A program made the position numbers and the translations under genes. Positions 11,260-24,400 of a stretch of 64,000 nucleotides of DNA are shown one piece after another (position 1 is the stretch's first letter; every line of letters begins with the position of its first letter). The DNA lies in contig NC_084668.1 in NCBI RefSeq assembly GCF_028389875.1, positions 27,138,993 through 27,202,992 on the forward strand, in the 5' to 3' direction. The DNA comes from Rhea pennata (taxonomy: Eukaryota; Chordata; Aves; Rheiformes; Rheidae). Under the pieces are notes generated by a model. It did no database searches and was not told the DNA's origin. It worked only from the letters and a program-made list of their open reading frames with translations.

Positions 11260-14200
11260 TGACAGCTGTCAGCCTTGCTGCATCTTCTCTTGCTTCCTTC
11301 TTACCTCAGATGAATTCTTCTGCATAAGGAAGACGCGATACCTTATTTTCATACTTTTCATAGCTTGCTGCTTGTTAAGCTTGTTTACAGTCACCCAGTT
11401 GGGGACTGACAGTTCCCTTTTGTTATTCAGTATTAGTTTGGAAGTTCTATTTATTAGCTAAATAAAACATTTTTCTTTCTCTTAAATTAACAGGCAATCA
11501 GTTCTGCTATTTTAATGATACATTTACATGAAAGTACCAGGATTATTTATAACATCTCTGGGGAAGGAATAATAAAAATCTGTCTATAAGCAGCAAAAAT
11601 TATATCTAAATATTAACACAAAAGATAGCAATGGAAAATCAAGACCAACTCAGATTTCTTAAAGTACTACCACCGGTGTTCATGTGGTGCACTTTTTTTT
11701 TTGTTTGTTTGTTTCCTTCTCCCATGTGTACAAAACTTGAAGAGGATTTCTACACCGTCTTTTCATGGCTTAGGGACAGCTGGGTTAGGATAATTAAAGG
11801 GTAAAGTAGCAGTTTTTCATGCTTGGTATCCTTTGCAGTCTGGTCTGAAAACACAGCCACAGTCTCAGCAGGACTTTGAGAAGAAATTAAAGTGGGAGGG
11901 TAACACAGCTGGAATTTCTCCTTCAAGTCTGCCACTTCTTTAAATCTTATTCTGACCAAACGCTTACTCCAAGTAACTCACAGTATGCTTTACTAGACAC
12001 ATTAACTGTACATTAATGGCTCTTGCGTAGCTGATGTGTTTGTAGCTCTAGGGGAAGGGAAAGCAAGGCCACTGTGATATTAGTTTGTATTGCACAGTTT
12101 GTTTCTTGGAAAGCTCTAGGTCATTAGGAGTAAAAACTATCTCAGAATATGTTTCAGATGGCAGTTTCTCAGGTACTGTGATAGCTAATTGGAGTTAATG
12201 ATTAAAATGCATTTCTTCCACCCTTCCCTTCTGGATTTGGAAAAAAATGGGTTGGCATTTTTCTTCTAATACCATGCCATCTCTTTCTGAGCATATGCAG
12301 CACTGTCGTCGTGGCCACGGCATGCTTACTTCCTTATTGTAGGAAAACACCCAAAGAGAGGGAGAGTTGGTTTGTTAAGATATTTTGTACAGAAAATGAG
12401 CCCATGGTGAGACAGTGCTCCATCAGTCACAGAGCTGACTGTTTTAATGTTCTTATTCTGGAGTAATACTGGGGAAAAATTGCCTACCCCCTTCCTCCTA
12501 GCCACACATCTTAATGTACTGTGATCTTGATTTGAACAGCAACAGTGTCCTGCCTTTGTGTTCTGCAGTATCAGCAGCCACTGCACTCGGCAGGAGCTAT
12601 TTTGTGATTTGTCCCTGCCAGAGGGACTTCCAGAGGTGACCACCGGATGGTGCATCTTCTATCTTAAGAGGCCCGTAAAGGAATCATCACGATTACAAGC
12701 ATAGGAACCTGTTTCAAATACTCAGAAATCTGAACTTCAAAAGCTAACGTGCTCCAGTTTGGTTCTGTTTTTCTTTGTTTTTATTGTTCTTCTATTGTGT
12801 TCCCCCCCCCCCCCAACTGCTCTGCTGGGAAAAAACTCCATGCATAAAATAGAGGACACTTCATCATCCTTCCTGATGATCACAAAAGCAAGGGGAAAAG
12901 GTTTGGGCTGGGAGTTGCATAAAATGGAAGAAAATGAATCCAACTCTCTTCCACTTGGCAGGGCAGCTCTTCAACACCCCCCCCCTCTCCGAAGTAGGGT
13001 GAAACAGTGCTCTGGATGGTTGCTTACTGCAGGGCTGCAGCTTAGCTAGTGGTCACATCTATGAGTCATTAATGCCTATTGAAACCATGCAACCTCTACT
13101 GTTTGCCTTTGGTATCCAACCCCCAAATTAACGTTTTTACTGCTTCAAAGAACTGTTACAGGAGTGGGTGGTGGTTCAAGAATAGCTGTCTGTAGATGTC
13201 TTCATATGCAGTCTGGAGTGCAGCCTGGTATCTCTGGCATGGGGATGGCTGGTCGACTGTGCATCGAAGACTTTAATGTCCTGTGCTTTTCTGGTGTGTG
13301 ATTCTTGGAGAGCTTTAGAGTTTAGTATTAACATCTAGACCTTGTGGGTCTGTACCTGTTACTCTAACAGATACTTTATATCTCAGACAGGTCACAGCAC
13401 AGTACTAAAAGTAGCTGTGCTGTTAGTTCATGAGTGCCAGCATCTCCCACTTTGGAAGCTGACTGTCAATTATGTCAATAGATTACGTAGACCAGTTCTC
13501 CAAGGAACTATCAAGAAGATACAGGTCACTTTATTAGTACTTACTGTGGTAAAATTGTGTGTCTAGGACTATTTTGTAATGCTTTAAAAAGGGCAATACT
13601 TTTGAATTAATATTCATTATATTTGTTTCTACTTTCTTACTCTGATGAGAACAAGGAGTCAAATTAAACATCTGTACTAATGATTGTGCCTATGACTTCA
13701 TAGAGTTGCAGTAACCTATTACTGAAGATTTACCAATAGCACAACTGCATTGTGAAAGGATCTGATTAAAGAAAACTGAAAACTAACATTATTCTCAAAT
13801 AGTACTGGTCAGTGACAGTATCTTAGCTTCTGATCAGAGGAAACATTGAGTTTTGAACATCGTCCTCGTATTCTTCTGTTACAGAGTTTTCAGGAATTGA
13901 AAAGCAATTGCTTTTCTCCTGCTAAAAGCTTGAGCATTTCTGGTCAGAAACCCAAGCTTGTTAATATCTGGGAGTATCTTAATCCAGAAGGTACTACTCT
14001 GTCACAGTGGGGGCCTGCCAGCATCAGCATCTCTGTCCAAAGCCACAGTGCCACAGGTACACGCCATGGTGGAGGACGCCAGAAGACTGTCAATTCATGA
14101 AAGATATGCAGAGCCTGGGAGATTTGCCAGGTTGTTGGCTGTGTCCATTGCCTCTTTGAGGTGTGGATGTTGCATTATTCTTAAAGGGACTTAAATTGTT

Positions 14201-15896
14201 GAATACTCTCTTTCCTCTTAGATGAACAGTTTATTGTAGAACAGATTCTGAACCTGTATAACTTTCAGGTTCAGCAAACCTTACTGAATCACTTAAAATC
14301 CAGTGGAAACAAGTATGCGTGCAACTCTTTTATGCTTTATATCTGGGAACTAAATGCACCCACAGGAATCTGGCTTATTGCGTTTATTTATCGTATCTCA
14401 AAGCAATGACTTTCATTTGACCCTTAATTGCTTCAATTCTTCCCTTCTTAGAGAAAGCAATGGCAGAAATTAAGTCTGTTTGTACATCTGCTAGAGCCAC
14501 AGGTGCAGCTGCTTGCCACTCTTAGTTGGGAGCAGTGTTGCTGCACCCATCGAAGCTCACTGTTTTTTCGATGCTTGGACTTTTAACAAAGTTCTGGTTT
14601 TGTACTCTCAGGACATGGTACAAACATCCATTTCCTGAAGATGTCACAGCTTCACAAGGATTCCTGTTCTTACTGTTAGCTTCAATATGCAGCCTAATCG
14701 GAATGACTTCAGTGTACTTTGTCTTAAACTGCTTCCTCATGCTTTGAGGAGTCTGCCCAGGGCTGTGAAATGTCTTTTTGCTCCTGCTCATAGTAATAGT
14801 GATGCTCACTTGTGCCTGGTGGAGAGCACTCCTGGCTAAAATCCTTCCAGGAGTACTAGCACTCAAGGACCCTGGCAAGCTGACGGGGCAGTGCCTCTAT
14901 CCCCAGGGTGTGACAGAACATTCTCTTCTGAGCTGACTATTTGGAAATGCTGAATTACAAGGAATTCAGCTTTAAAATGCCATAGGTATGGCAGACTTAT
15001 GAAGTCAAGGGAGAATGAGAGAGTCTAGCTGCCTTCAACCTACTCTAGCAAAAAAATCCTTTGATAGTATCATGTTGTAATGTTCAGTACAGGAGAATGC
15101 TGTCATTCACTCCACTTTTCTAATCTATTTCATATTTGAGTTAACGAAGGCTTAAAAAATGGTTTGGCATTATAACCACGTTGGTTTTATATGAGGACAA
15201 GTTTCTGAGGCAGGAATAGTCTGAAAAACATTGTAATTTTCTTTCTTCATTTAAATTAAAAAAAAATGAAAAGTTTGGAAAGGATGGGGGTGGATGAATT
15301 TCTGCTGTTGACTTTTTTCCAGAAGTGGAGGAGAGGTTGGAATACAATTAAAATTAGATAGTTCAGATGGTCCTTGATGCTACAGATGAAGGACTGAATT
15401 TAGCTTCTTATTTCAACTGTCTTAATAGCCTCCAGAACTCATACAACCTATCTAGGGCTGAACAGGAGCTGGGTGGTAGCCCTCACCATTAAAAGCTTAG
15501 AACTTAATTTTCTAGCCAGTAGCAGATTTGCTATATACAATATAATATTCAGTATAACTGATACAAAGCATTGTTTTTCAATAATGTATGTATTAGGTAC
15601 ACTGTAATGCACAGAAGACTTGCAAAAGACTACAGCCTGGAAGCTTTGAAAACAGGTCATCTGTGCTAAGGGCAATTCACTTTCTTTTCTAACTGACTTC
15701 TGAAGAATACTTCTGGGAATACTTTATTAGCAATTTGCTGTCAAGACCTCTAGGACCTTTTGGAAAGAAAACTAGTTTTCTCACCCGCCAGGAGAATGTT
15801 ATTGGGTGGTTTGGGTGTGACTTGCAGAAGTCCTCAGCATTGCACTGACTCTGCTTCCTTTGAAGACTAAGAGAAAATGGGAACACTGTTAAGCCA

Positions 15897-15900
<4 letters not shown>
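11260..15900. other. intergenic, no gene seen
   Basis: AT-rich flank with no supportable gene. Contains C13 at 12802-12814 and another C-rich run at about 12976-12985. Confidence 0.55.

Positions 15901-15946
<46 letters not shown>
15901..15946. repeat. (GT)23 microsatellite
   Basis: Twenty-three uninterrupted GT units. Confidence 0.97.
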
Positions 15947-15949
<3 letters not shown>

Positions 15950-17974
15950 ATTCTTTATGACACTCTTAATCAGAAAACATCGATTCCTTAAACATTTGAA
16001 AGTAAAATCATCTCTTCTACTCCTATTAATTGTTAATGCCTTTTGTGAAAACCAGCTAAAGGGTGTTACCAGTTTTTGGCTTTGCCAAGGCAATAAGGTG
16101 GAGTTGCATGTGGGAATGAAGCTTTGTTTAATCAGGTTTTATAATTACTTTGATACAATTTTAACTAAAGCATGTTGGATCAAGCAGTTTCTGGTTTCAT
16201 ACACACTATTTAATCTTAAGTTATAGATTCATAGCTTCAAATAACTGTTCAATAACCACTCTTCAGCATTTTGCATTGATCCTCTACAAATAAAGACAAC
16301 ATACCATTACGGTATGCCTATTTGCTTATTAATTCTTACATAAGTGAACAGCTTCAGATGTCAAATCTCCCTTGGAGTCTGCTAAATTTTTGAACTGGTT
16401 TTAATGGTGGCAGAAATCAATCCCTAGCTTGAACTCATAGTAAAGGCAGGTGAGCACAACTGTTGCAAAGGTTTTTCCTCGTATCGTGGATGAGGTTGAG
16501 TTTTACAGTGTTTTCTTGATCCATTAGATGGAGAATAGGAATATCATCTATCATGAGGTCTTAAGAAGAGACATTGAAAGGAAATTAATAGCAATGGTTC
16601 CATATTGTTCATACACAACCTGCAGTTTAAGATCTTTTGCTGGGTAGAAATTGAATTGTAAAGCAGAGGAGCAGAGTTCCCTTGGCTTCCAGTATGAGAA
16701 GCATTGTCAGATTTCAAACTGAAAGACCATGTGCTTTTATTTATTAGACTGCTCAGAAGCATAACAAAACATAAAAAGGCAGAAAGTACTGTAGCTACAA
16801 ATCACATAGTCTAAAAAACCACAGACAGTTCAATGCAGAAGCAGCTCAAGAAATGGGTTTGGGTGTGCTCCCTCAGATGAGGGAGCCTAGGGTATCACCA
16901 AATACCTAGTAGCCTGGAAAATTTACAGCAATGATAACCTGTTATCAAAAGACCACACACCTTGTTGGGAATTGGTGCAGAAGCCCTGTAGAACTTGTAG
17001 CAATAAGAGCTTGTTGGCCGCAAACAGCGGGAGGGGATGTGCTCTGTCTAACTGCAGGTGATCAAATAAACTGCAAAACTTCATGTTCCTTTACCATCTT
17101 GGTTCAGTTGCTAAACTACCAGGTTTCTTATCTTGTAGTGTAGCTGGTTCTTCTAATTTTTCTGTATTTAATTTTTCTAACCAAGAGGTCTGCCAGTTAC
17201 TATGAAAGATGGTTCAGGGGAGTTGTCTTTTGGTTTTGTTTCATCTTTTATAACTCTTTAAATAACTCTGTGTAAGGTTTCTGGGGAAAAAAACCCAAGC
17301 TTTTCCAAAGGTGTAAGGTTTTTTTTTTGTTTAGAAATGAGCATCATAAGACTAGGAAAAATAAGAAATTCATGTCTTTAAGAAGTGAATTTCAACCTGC
17401 AAAACGTCTTGAATTTTCTTCAGCTGAAAGCCTCTTTAGAAGTTTAAAATAGAGCTAGTATTTACAGTATGCCTGGACTATCAAGAAGTTAATTGATAGG
17501 GTGACCATACCAGCTTAAAAGGCACAGACATGGAAATCAGTGCATTCTCTTCAAGAGACTCTTAACGATTTCCTTTCAGAGGCTGTGCACACTATCTTAA
17601 TTATACAGGAGCCTACGTAAAGGTACTGTTGGATTAGATCCAATGAAAGCTAAAGCAAACAATATGACAACGAAAAGGGCACTTGCGTCATTTCACTTTA
17701 GCACTTATAATACAAACAATAACTGGCAAATAAAATGCTTCTAGCTTGTGGTGTGCTCAGTAGTGCCAGCATAATTATCCCTTCACATGTAATCATTAAA
17801 ACAAAGAATGCCATAACTGAAAATACCCGGACAGTGTTTCTTCCTTCAGCACGAGTTTCCATAAAAGCAAGACCTCCTTTCAACAAGGAGACAAGTCTCA
17901 TTTAATGCTGTGCTGCCTTAATGAGATTAATCACCGTGTAATTTTATAAATAAGCCTTTCTGCGTGATCTTGTC

Positions 17975-18032
17975 TTTTTTTTTTTGTTTTGTTTTTTGTT
18001 TTTTTTTTTTTTTTTGTGTGTGTGTGTGTGTG
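17975..18032. repeat. poly-T and (GT)n tract
   Basis: Broken T run followed by about eight GT units. Confidence 0.9.
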
Positions 18033-21000
18033 GACATATCTGTTGGTGTTGTGGGGGGAAGTATCTGAAGGTATGGTATACCAAAGCAGGCAGTGGACTA
18101 GAGATACAGGGGCTCTTTCATTGAAGATGCCACTGTTGTCCTGCGAGGGATGAGATTTTGAGAGGCCTAGTAATGGTCATTAAAATGGCCATTTCCCCAC
18201 AAATATTAAATCTGGGATTCTGATTAAATCCAACTTGTAAAACTAAAGCTTTTGGATCCCTGGAGTCCATAGCTATTGTTCTAGAGAACTCAAGTTTAAA
18301 ATTTAATTTTAGCTGTGAAAGTGCACTGTTAACAACTGAGGGGGCAGGCAGCGTCCTGATCTTTGAGTACTCTTCTCTTAAAAAGGTACCGATATGGTTT
18401 CAAACATCAGGCCTCTTTGAACATTAATTTCTCTGCATCTTTGACTGCGTGAGCTGTATTTCAGTGACAGGCAATGCCATTCAACCATTTCTCAGTACTG
18501 CTACCAAAATAGTTACCGCAGTGTCACTTAGCACCGTGGCATGGCTAAACCATCTGGGTGGGTGCTGGGGGGCTGCAGAGGGCAGTAGGGAGGAGAAGAG
18601 GTCTCCCTCTTTCATTCTCAGCCTTTCTTACCTTCCTGAGCCGATCTGAACGCTCTGGGGGCAGATGGCTCCTCCGAGATGGCACCTCCTCACAGGGGCT
18701 GCAGCTCGTGTCTCAGGAGGGGACCCCACGTCGCACAGCCCTACGTGCTCCCTTCAGAGGACACCCCAACCTGCTCTTGCTGCACATGTGCGCAAAATGT
18801 GTTTTGAGGAGGGAAAAGCATTTTCTGTTGGAAGACATGGGGTTTCAGTGCCCTGCTCTTGCTTCTTGTACATCAAAAGTTCTGGAAAGGATGGACACGG
18901 TGGCAAAATACGATGGGCACAGATTGGTTTATGGGATTAATAGCTGTTAGCATGACGGTAGTGACACTTAATGTATATTAGAGATTAGCATACAACACGT
19001 CTGTTCCCTGCAGTCACAAGAGCACGTGACAGTGGAAGGGAGGACCAGGGATGGCATACTTCTTAACTGCCTTCATCCACGGAAGGGTCAAAAGATTTTT
19101 AAACATTATTAATGCATTTTTTTTAACATAATGCAAGTTTTTCAATACTAGCAAAGCCTTACTGAAGTGTGAGCCATGCTTAAAAGACTCTTTCTGGTGG
19201 TGCCTGGAAGCCCCGGCTCGAGGTGCACCGACCCATCGTTTGCCATGCCGAGGTTACAAGAAGCCTGCTGAAGAGAGAGGCACGCACCAAAAACCACCAT
19301 CGTAGCTGAATGCCTCAAGCTCTAATGACAGCGATAAGAGCTGTGGTAAGTCTGTCCCGTTCTTCTCCTTTAGGTGCTGTGCTCAGTAGTATCTCCCCTA
19401 ATCAAGCTAACTTTTAACTTATTTACACAACAGGCAGAGTCCTTATCTTTAGTGGGGCAGTTTTTCTCACCCTTCTGTATCTACTGCCTACAGTTTTCTG
19501 CTTTCGATAGCGAGACGCAGAGGGCAGGAGGCAAAGACCTTAGCGAGCTCGCCAGAGCACGAGCTAAGGGAAGAGCTTGTGGGAAACAAGAACTCCTGCG
19601 TTTAACAAGCCACGCAGGGAACATGCAAATAAGGAAAGCTTTCCCAGCAAGTCGGGAAAGTTTTCCTCTGGATGATAGCTAATTTTAAAGGGATGTGAAT
19701 TTTCTTTTTTTTTTTTGGGGGGGGGGGAGAATACTGCAATTAGACTTTCAGTTAATATTTTAAACTATTAAATGGAGGGGAAAATCCCTGGTAGAATCCA
19801 GGGCATGGAACCACATGAGTCTGAATTAAGCAATGCTCCCAAAGGCAATATTAATTTAGTATTTAAAGGGGCTGGAGTGATGAAGCTCTCTCATTATTAA
19901 TTACCAGAAGGCTTGAACTTCTATGTAATGGAGTCATTTCTCTGGGTAACACTGTTTCTGTTCCCATTTATTTTTGGCGTCACTTTTACCAGTACCAAGA
20001 AGCCCAGTCCTGTCTATGTTCGTTAAGGAGCTGTGTTTGAAGTTAATGAGACTTCTGCGCACAAAGAGTTTGCCAGCCTGGACTGCAGGCTGCAGTGAGG
20101 TACCCGAGAGGCACAAAATGTGACGCTTTTGTGACTTGGACTCCTGCCCAGTAGGAGCTACTTATGTCGACCACATCAAATGCATTTGCAGAAGTCTCCA
20201 AAGAATCGCAGGCCAGGGATGACTGTTGGCTGCTACTGGATCAGACTAGACTCTAACCAGTCAGCTAAAGAAATATCCTGTATTCCAAACACTGGAGTAT
20301 CCATTTATAAACATTTAAAAATACATACGACAAGATGGAGTTGCTAGACTGGAAAATCCTCTTTAGAATGATATCATCTGACCAATAAATGTCTATGAAA
20401 AGGGTTTAAATAGCATAGTGACTCATCAGGGAGTTATTGAGCTGTATAAATAAATCTTTCTTTAGAATTTATTGATCAATGTGTGAGAGATCATGAAGTA
20501 AAATATGCCTTCTGTTTCTCAAGCAGCTTCCCACAGCAAGCCTGATCTTTTATGATTCTGTCATTATTCTTGAGTTTAGAACCGCCTACTTTATGTATAA
20601 TGGAAGAGAAAAATGTTGTGTTCCTTTGATCCCAGCTTTATTTTAATGGAATTATAAACTGATGTTTTAAATACAGGTACAATTTTCTTCTGTTTCCTGC
20701 TGCACTGTTCTTTAATGAACAGTGTTTTGTTGGCCCCGTGTTGGCTACAATGAATTCTGGAGCCTGAAACTCCTTGCTATGGTACGAGCTCTTTCCCACC
20801 CACTGCTTTGTGCTCCCAGTGCCTATGGCTGAATGTATGTCAATGGCATTTCAAGTTTTATCCAGTTTAAGCTGATGTCTTAGAGTTATGAGTATGTAAT
20901 TTATACCAAACGATATGAATATGCCGAAATTTTCCATCACATCTTAGCTGTGGTTTTGCTTGGAAACACTTACTCTTTTCAGTTTAGGATTTTCTCCGTA

Positions 21001-21314
21001 CTACTTTTATCCTATAGTTGTGACCAGCAGCAGGATAACTTGGTCAATGCCTTTAAGCAAATACTGTTATCACTCTGGATTCTTCTTGTGTTTCCCAAGA
21101 ACAGGAAATGCATTCATTTCAGAGCTGAGTCGAGTCTGCAAATGAACTGGCATGTTGGGTAAATACATCTGGCCGTTCCTCTCCGTAACTAACTGATCAC
21201 GCACGCTCAACTGTTCAATCCCAGGTGACCATACAGGGACTTGTCCTCTATACATGCTTATATACGGAGTCTGTGTGAACTTTGTGAGGAGGAATGATTT
21301 TCAAAATCTTAAAT

Positions 21315-21336
21315 GTGTACATATATGTGTCTGTTT

Positions 21337-21367
<31 letters not shown>

Positions 21368-21420
21368 ATATGTGTGTGTGTACATATATATATATGTGTA
21401 TATATATACATATATATAAA
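21315..21420. repeat. compound (TA)n/(TG)n microsatellite
   Basis: Alternating purine-pyrimidine tract of about 100 bp, mixing TA, TG and CATA units. Confidence 0.9.
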
Positions 21421-24400
21421 AATAAATGTTATGTTTTACTTTTTTTCCTAAGAAAACAGAGATAATCTAGATAATCTTCCTTTCTTTTTCCTGTCTATAA
21501 TTTCTGAACTCACCAGCCAGTTTTAGCCCGGTTCTAGAGGGAGAAGAGGACTTAATGTTTCAATGTACTTCATGAAATAAATAGTTGGACAGAAGAGAGG
21601 CAAGGGCTGCATCACGCAGTTGCTCGCTGTCGGCCAATCAAGAATTGACAGAAGAGATAAACGTTAAAGGCGCTCTGATGACAGAAGACAGTAAAAATAA
21701 AGCACGAAATTTTGTAGTATAAGTTACGTATGTTTTAGTGGATATTGTTCTAATGCCGTGGTCTTGTAAGGAGGGTATTCGGATAACACATTACATTGGA
21801 AAAAACTTATTGGAGCTTGAGTAATGAGGCAAAGATAGCATATACAATATAGATAAAGAGAGAAAAAAATAATATAAGAATGGGGAAATATAAAAAGGAA
21901 GAGAATGAATAAAGACACACTAACTCTAAAAAGAAACCATTTTGAATGATGAAATGAACAGAAGCAGATTTAAAACTAAAATGAGCCTAGTCTTAATGTC
22001 CAACACCTGCAGTATTTTTCCCTTAATCTGCTTTCTTGAAGGAGATCTTAATGTCCCACTAACATAACTCAGTTATGTGAGTGCATTTACATCTTGGAAG
22101 ACTGAAAGCCACTTTTACTCTCGCCTCCTCCTTACGGCATTTGTTTTCGTACGTTTAAGCGTACAGGGCCTTAGCTGTCTCCATCTGACTTGGTGGTGCA
22201 GCTGTAATCCACTTCAGTACAGATATCCGGCTCTTCCTTTAGAAGCTTCCTCTCGCTATGCTATAGTTCTTGTAAACGCTGTAACGGAAGTGGGTTTTTT
22301 TCCTCCTTCCTCCTGCTGCAAGAGGTCCTAGAAATACAAGTCACTTTATAAAACAGAAAAAATTTGGTTTAGCAAAGAGCCTACTATTACAAAGAGATAT
22401 ATTTTTGCATTTTTAATGCATTAGTTTCTTACCTTATAGAAACATCATGCATATCATTCATGTATAAACAAAATGACTGGCAAAGTCATAGAGGCTGGCC
22501 TAACAATTTAATTTATTAGAGTAAAACTGCCAGGTTATTTTCCATCCTTTCTACTCCATATATTTGAGACAGAACATCTGTCTCGTAACAGTGATGGTTC
22601 CAAATCAAGTGTACGATTCTGTTCTTTACAGGACAGATACTTGCATAACACCTCCAGTGTGATTAATTCACAACTTTTCACTTTAAATGTAAAATTAAAA
22701 AATGAAAACATAGAAAAAATATAAGATACATAATGTTATTATTTTATAGCAACATTATTTATTATTTTATGGCATATATATTTCATAGGATAAGAGATAT
22801 TCTGTCCTCAACAATAGTATATAAAAATATATATATAAATAGTATGTCTCAACAATACAATATAGTGCTCTAACTGCTCAGCATAGGTTCTTGCAAGATA
22901 TGATGATATGAAAAAGGTGAAGGTTTTCTTTTTTTAAGTATATTAAGAAGATCCCCCAGGGTCTAAAATGGCAGATATTCCTGGCATGTCAGCATTAGGG
23001 TTTAAAAAAAAAAAAAAAAAAAAGAAAGAAAACACTGGTAGAGAGCACCCTGGAGAAAAAGCCTACAGATGCTCTGTGGGAGAAACTGCAGCCGATCCGG
23101 CTCCTACCATCGCTGCACTGGAAGGACCGGGGAGGTAAGATACTTGGAGAAGCTGGGAAGGCGCCAAGCAAGGTGAAGCAGGGGCAGTAGCGCCCTTCCC
23201 AGCCACCGCCACCCCTGGGCAGCTCTGCAGACGTTAACTCCAGCCTTGTACTTTGCTTGCAGACCCAGGATGCAGAATGGAGCAGCCAGGAAACCCAGCT
23301 GCCAGTCCCCGTAGTGCACCGTCTAAACTAAAACACTGGAAGAGGCAGCAGCAAGACCTTTTCCTTTGGCACAGAATAGACACCCTGGTGTCCGGCCAGA
23401 TTGTCATTTTCATTTATAGTATAACAGAGGCCCCGGTAGACGACTACTGCTTTTTTTTTTTCTTTAATAATCTTGGCTCAGAAAGAAATTTCTTAATTTA
23501 ACAAAGTGCTTTTACTAAAATGGATCTGTGGAAACTTTAATGATGCACATGACACTGGGTAGTGTGTTTCTTCATGCATTCTCTTGCTCTTAAACACAGA
23601 CCCTGCCAAAGCAAATAACCACACAATATTTATCATAGTTTGTTACTATGTAGGAATATTTTTTGTTATGATGTTTGCTAAGGTGTTTTGTTTGTTAGCT
23701 CCTCCTCTCTTCTGTCTGGAAAAACCCAACAACATGGAAATCCAACTGTAGTCATGAAATATTGTTGGCTTCTAACTGCTTGTCCTAACATCAGACCTAC
23801 ATTAGACTGGAGCATGAAGTTTCTTCTCTTGTCAAGAACTGTTTTTTACTGCAATTTTAAAGCCTAGCAAAGTTTTTTCTTTTTTTTTTTTTCTTATTGC
23901 ATCACTACTTCCAATGCTACAGCCTTTAAAATTACTCTCGTTTCTTCTGTCAAAAGCCATTGTAAGTGGCACTACACACAGAACTGGTATATACAGAGCC
24001 TGTCTTTCACTAAGAGGTTGGGTCCTGCCCTCGATTACACGTTCCCCAATAATGGGAGTCAGGAATTCATAATCAAGGGGAAAACCTGCTTTTGACCATT
24101 CCTAGTCATCCACGGATTTGTGTTTGTTTTTTGTTTTCCTCCGCGATGTAAACGGATTCCTCGCAGCACAGCCTAGAAACACTGCACACGTGACGTGCTC
24201 GTGTGGCTGCTGCACCCTTTCCAGGTGGAGGTGGCGCAACGGGGCTTTGCCAGCAGACCCACAGCACGTCGTCCCACTGGCGACGGTTGCTCTGGTGGGG
24301 CGAGCTGAGCTCTCTGCTGGTACGGGAAACGGAAGAAATAGCTTTCAAATCTGGCCGGTTCAAGAGCGCTTCTGGTTCCCATCCGCTCTGCCTCCGCCGG

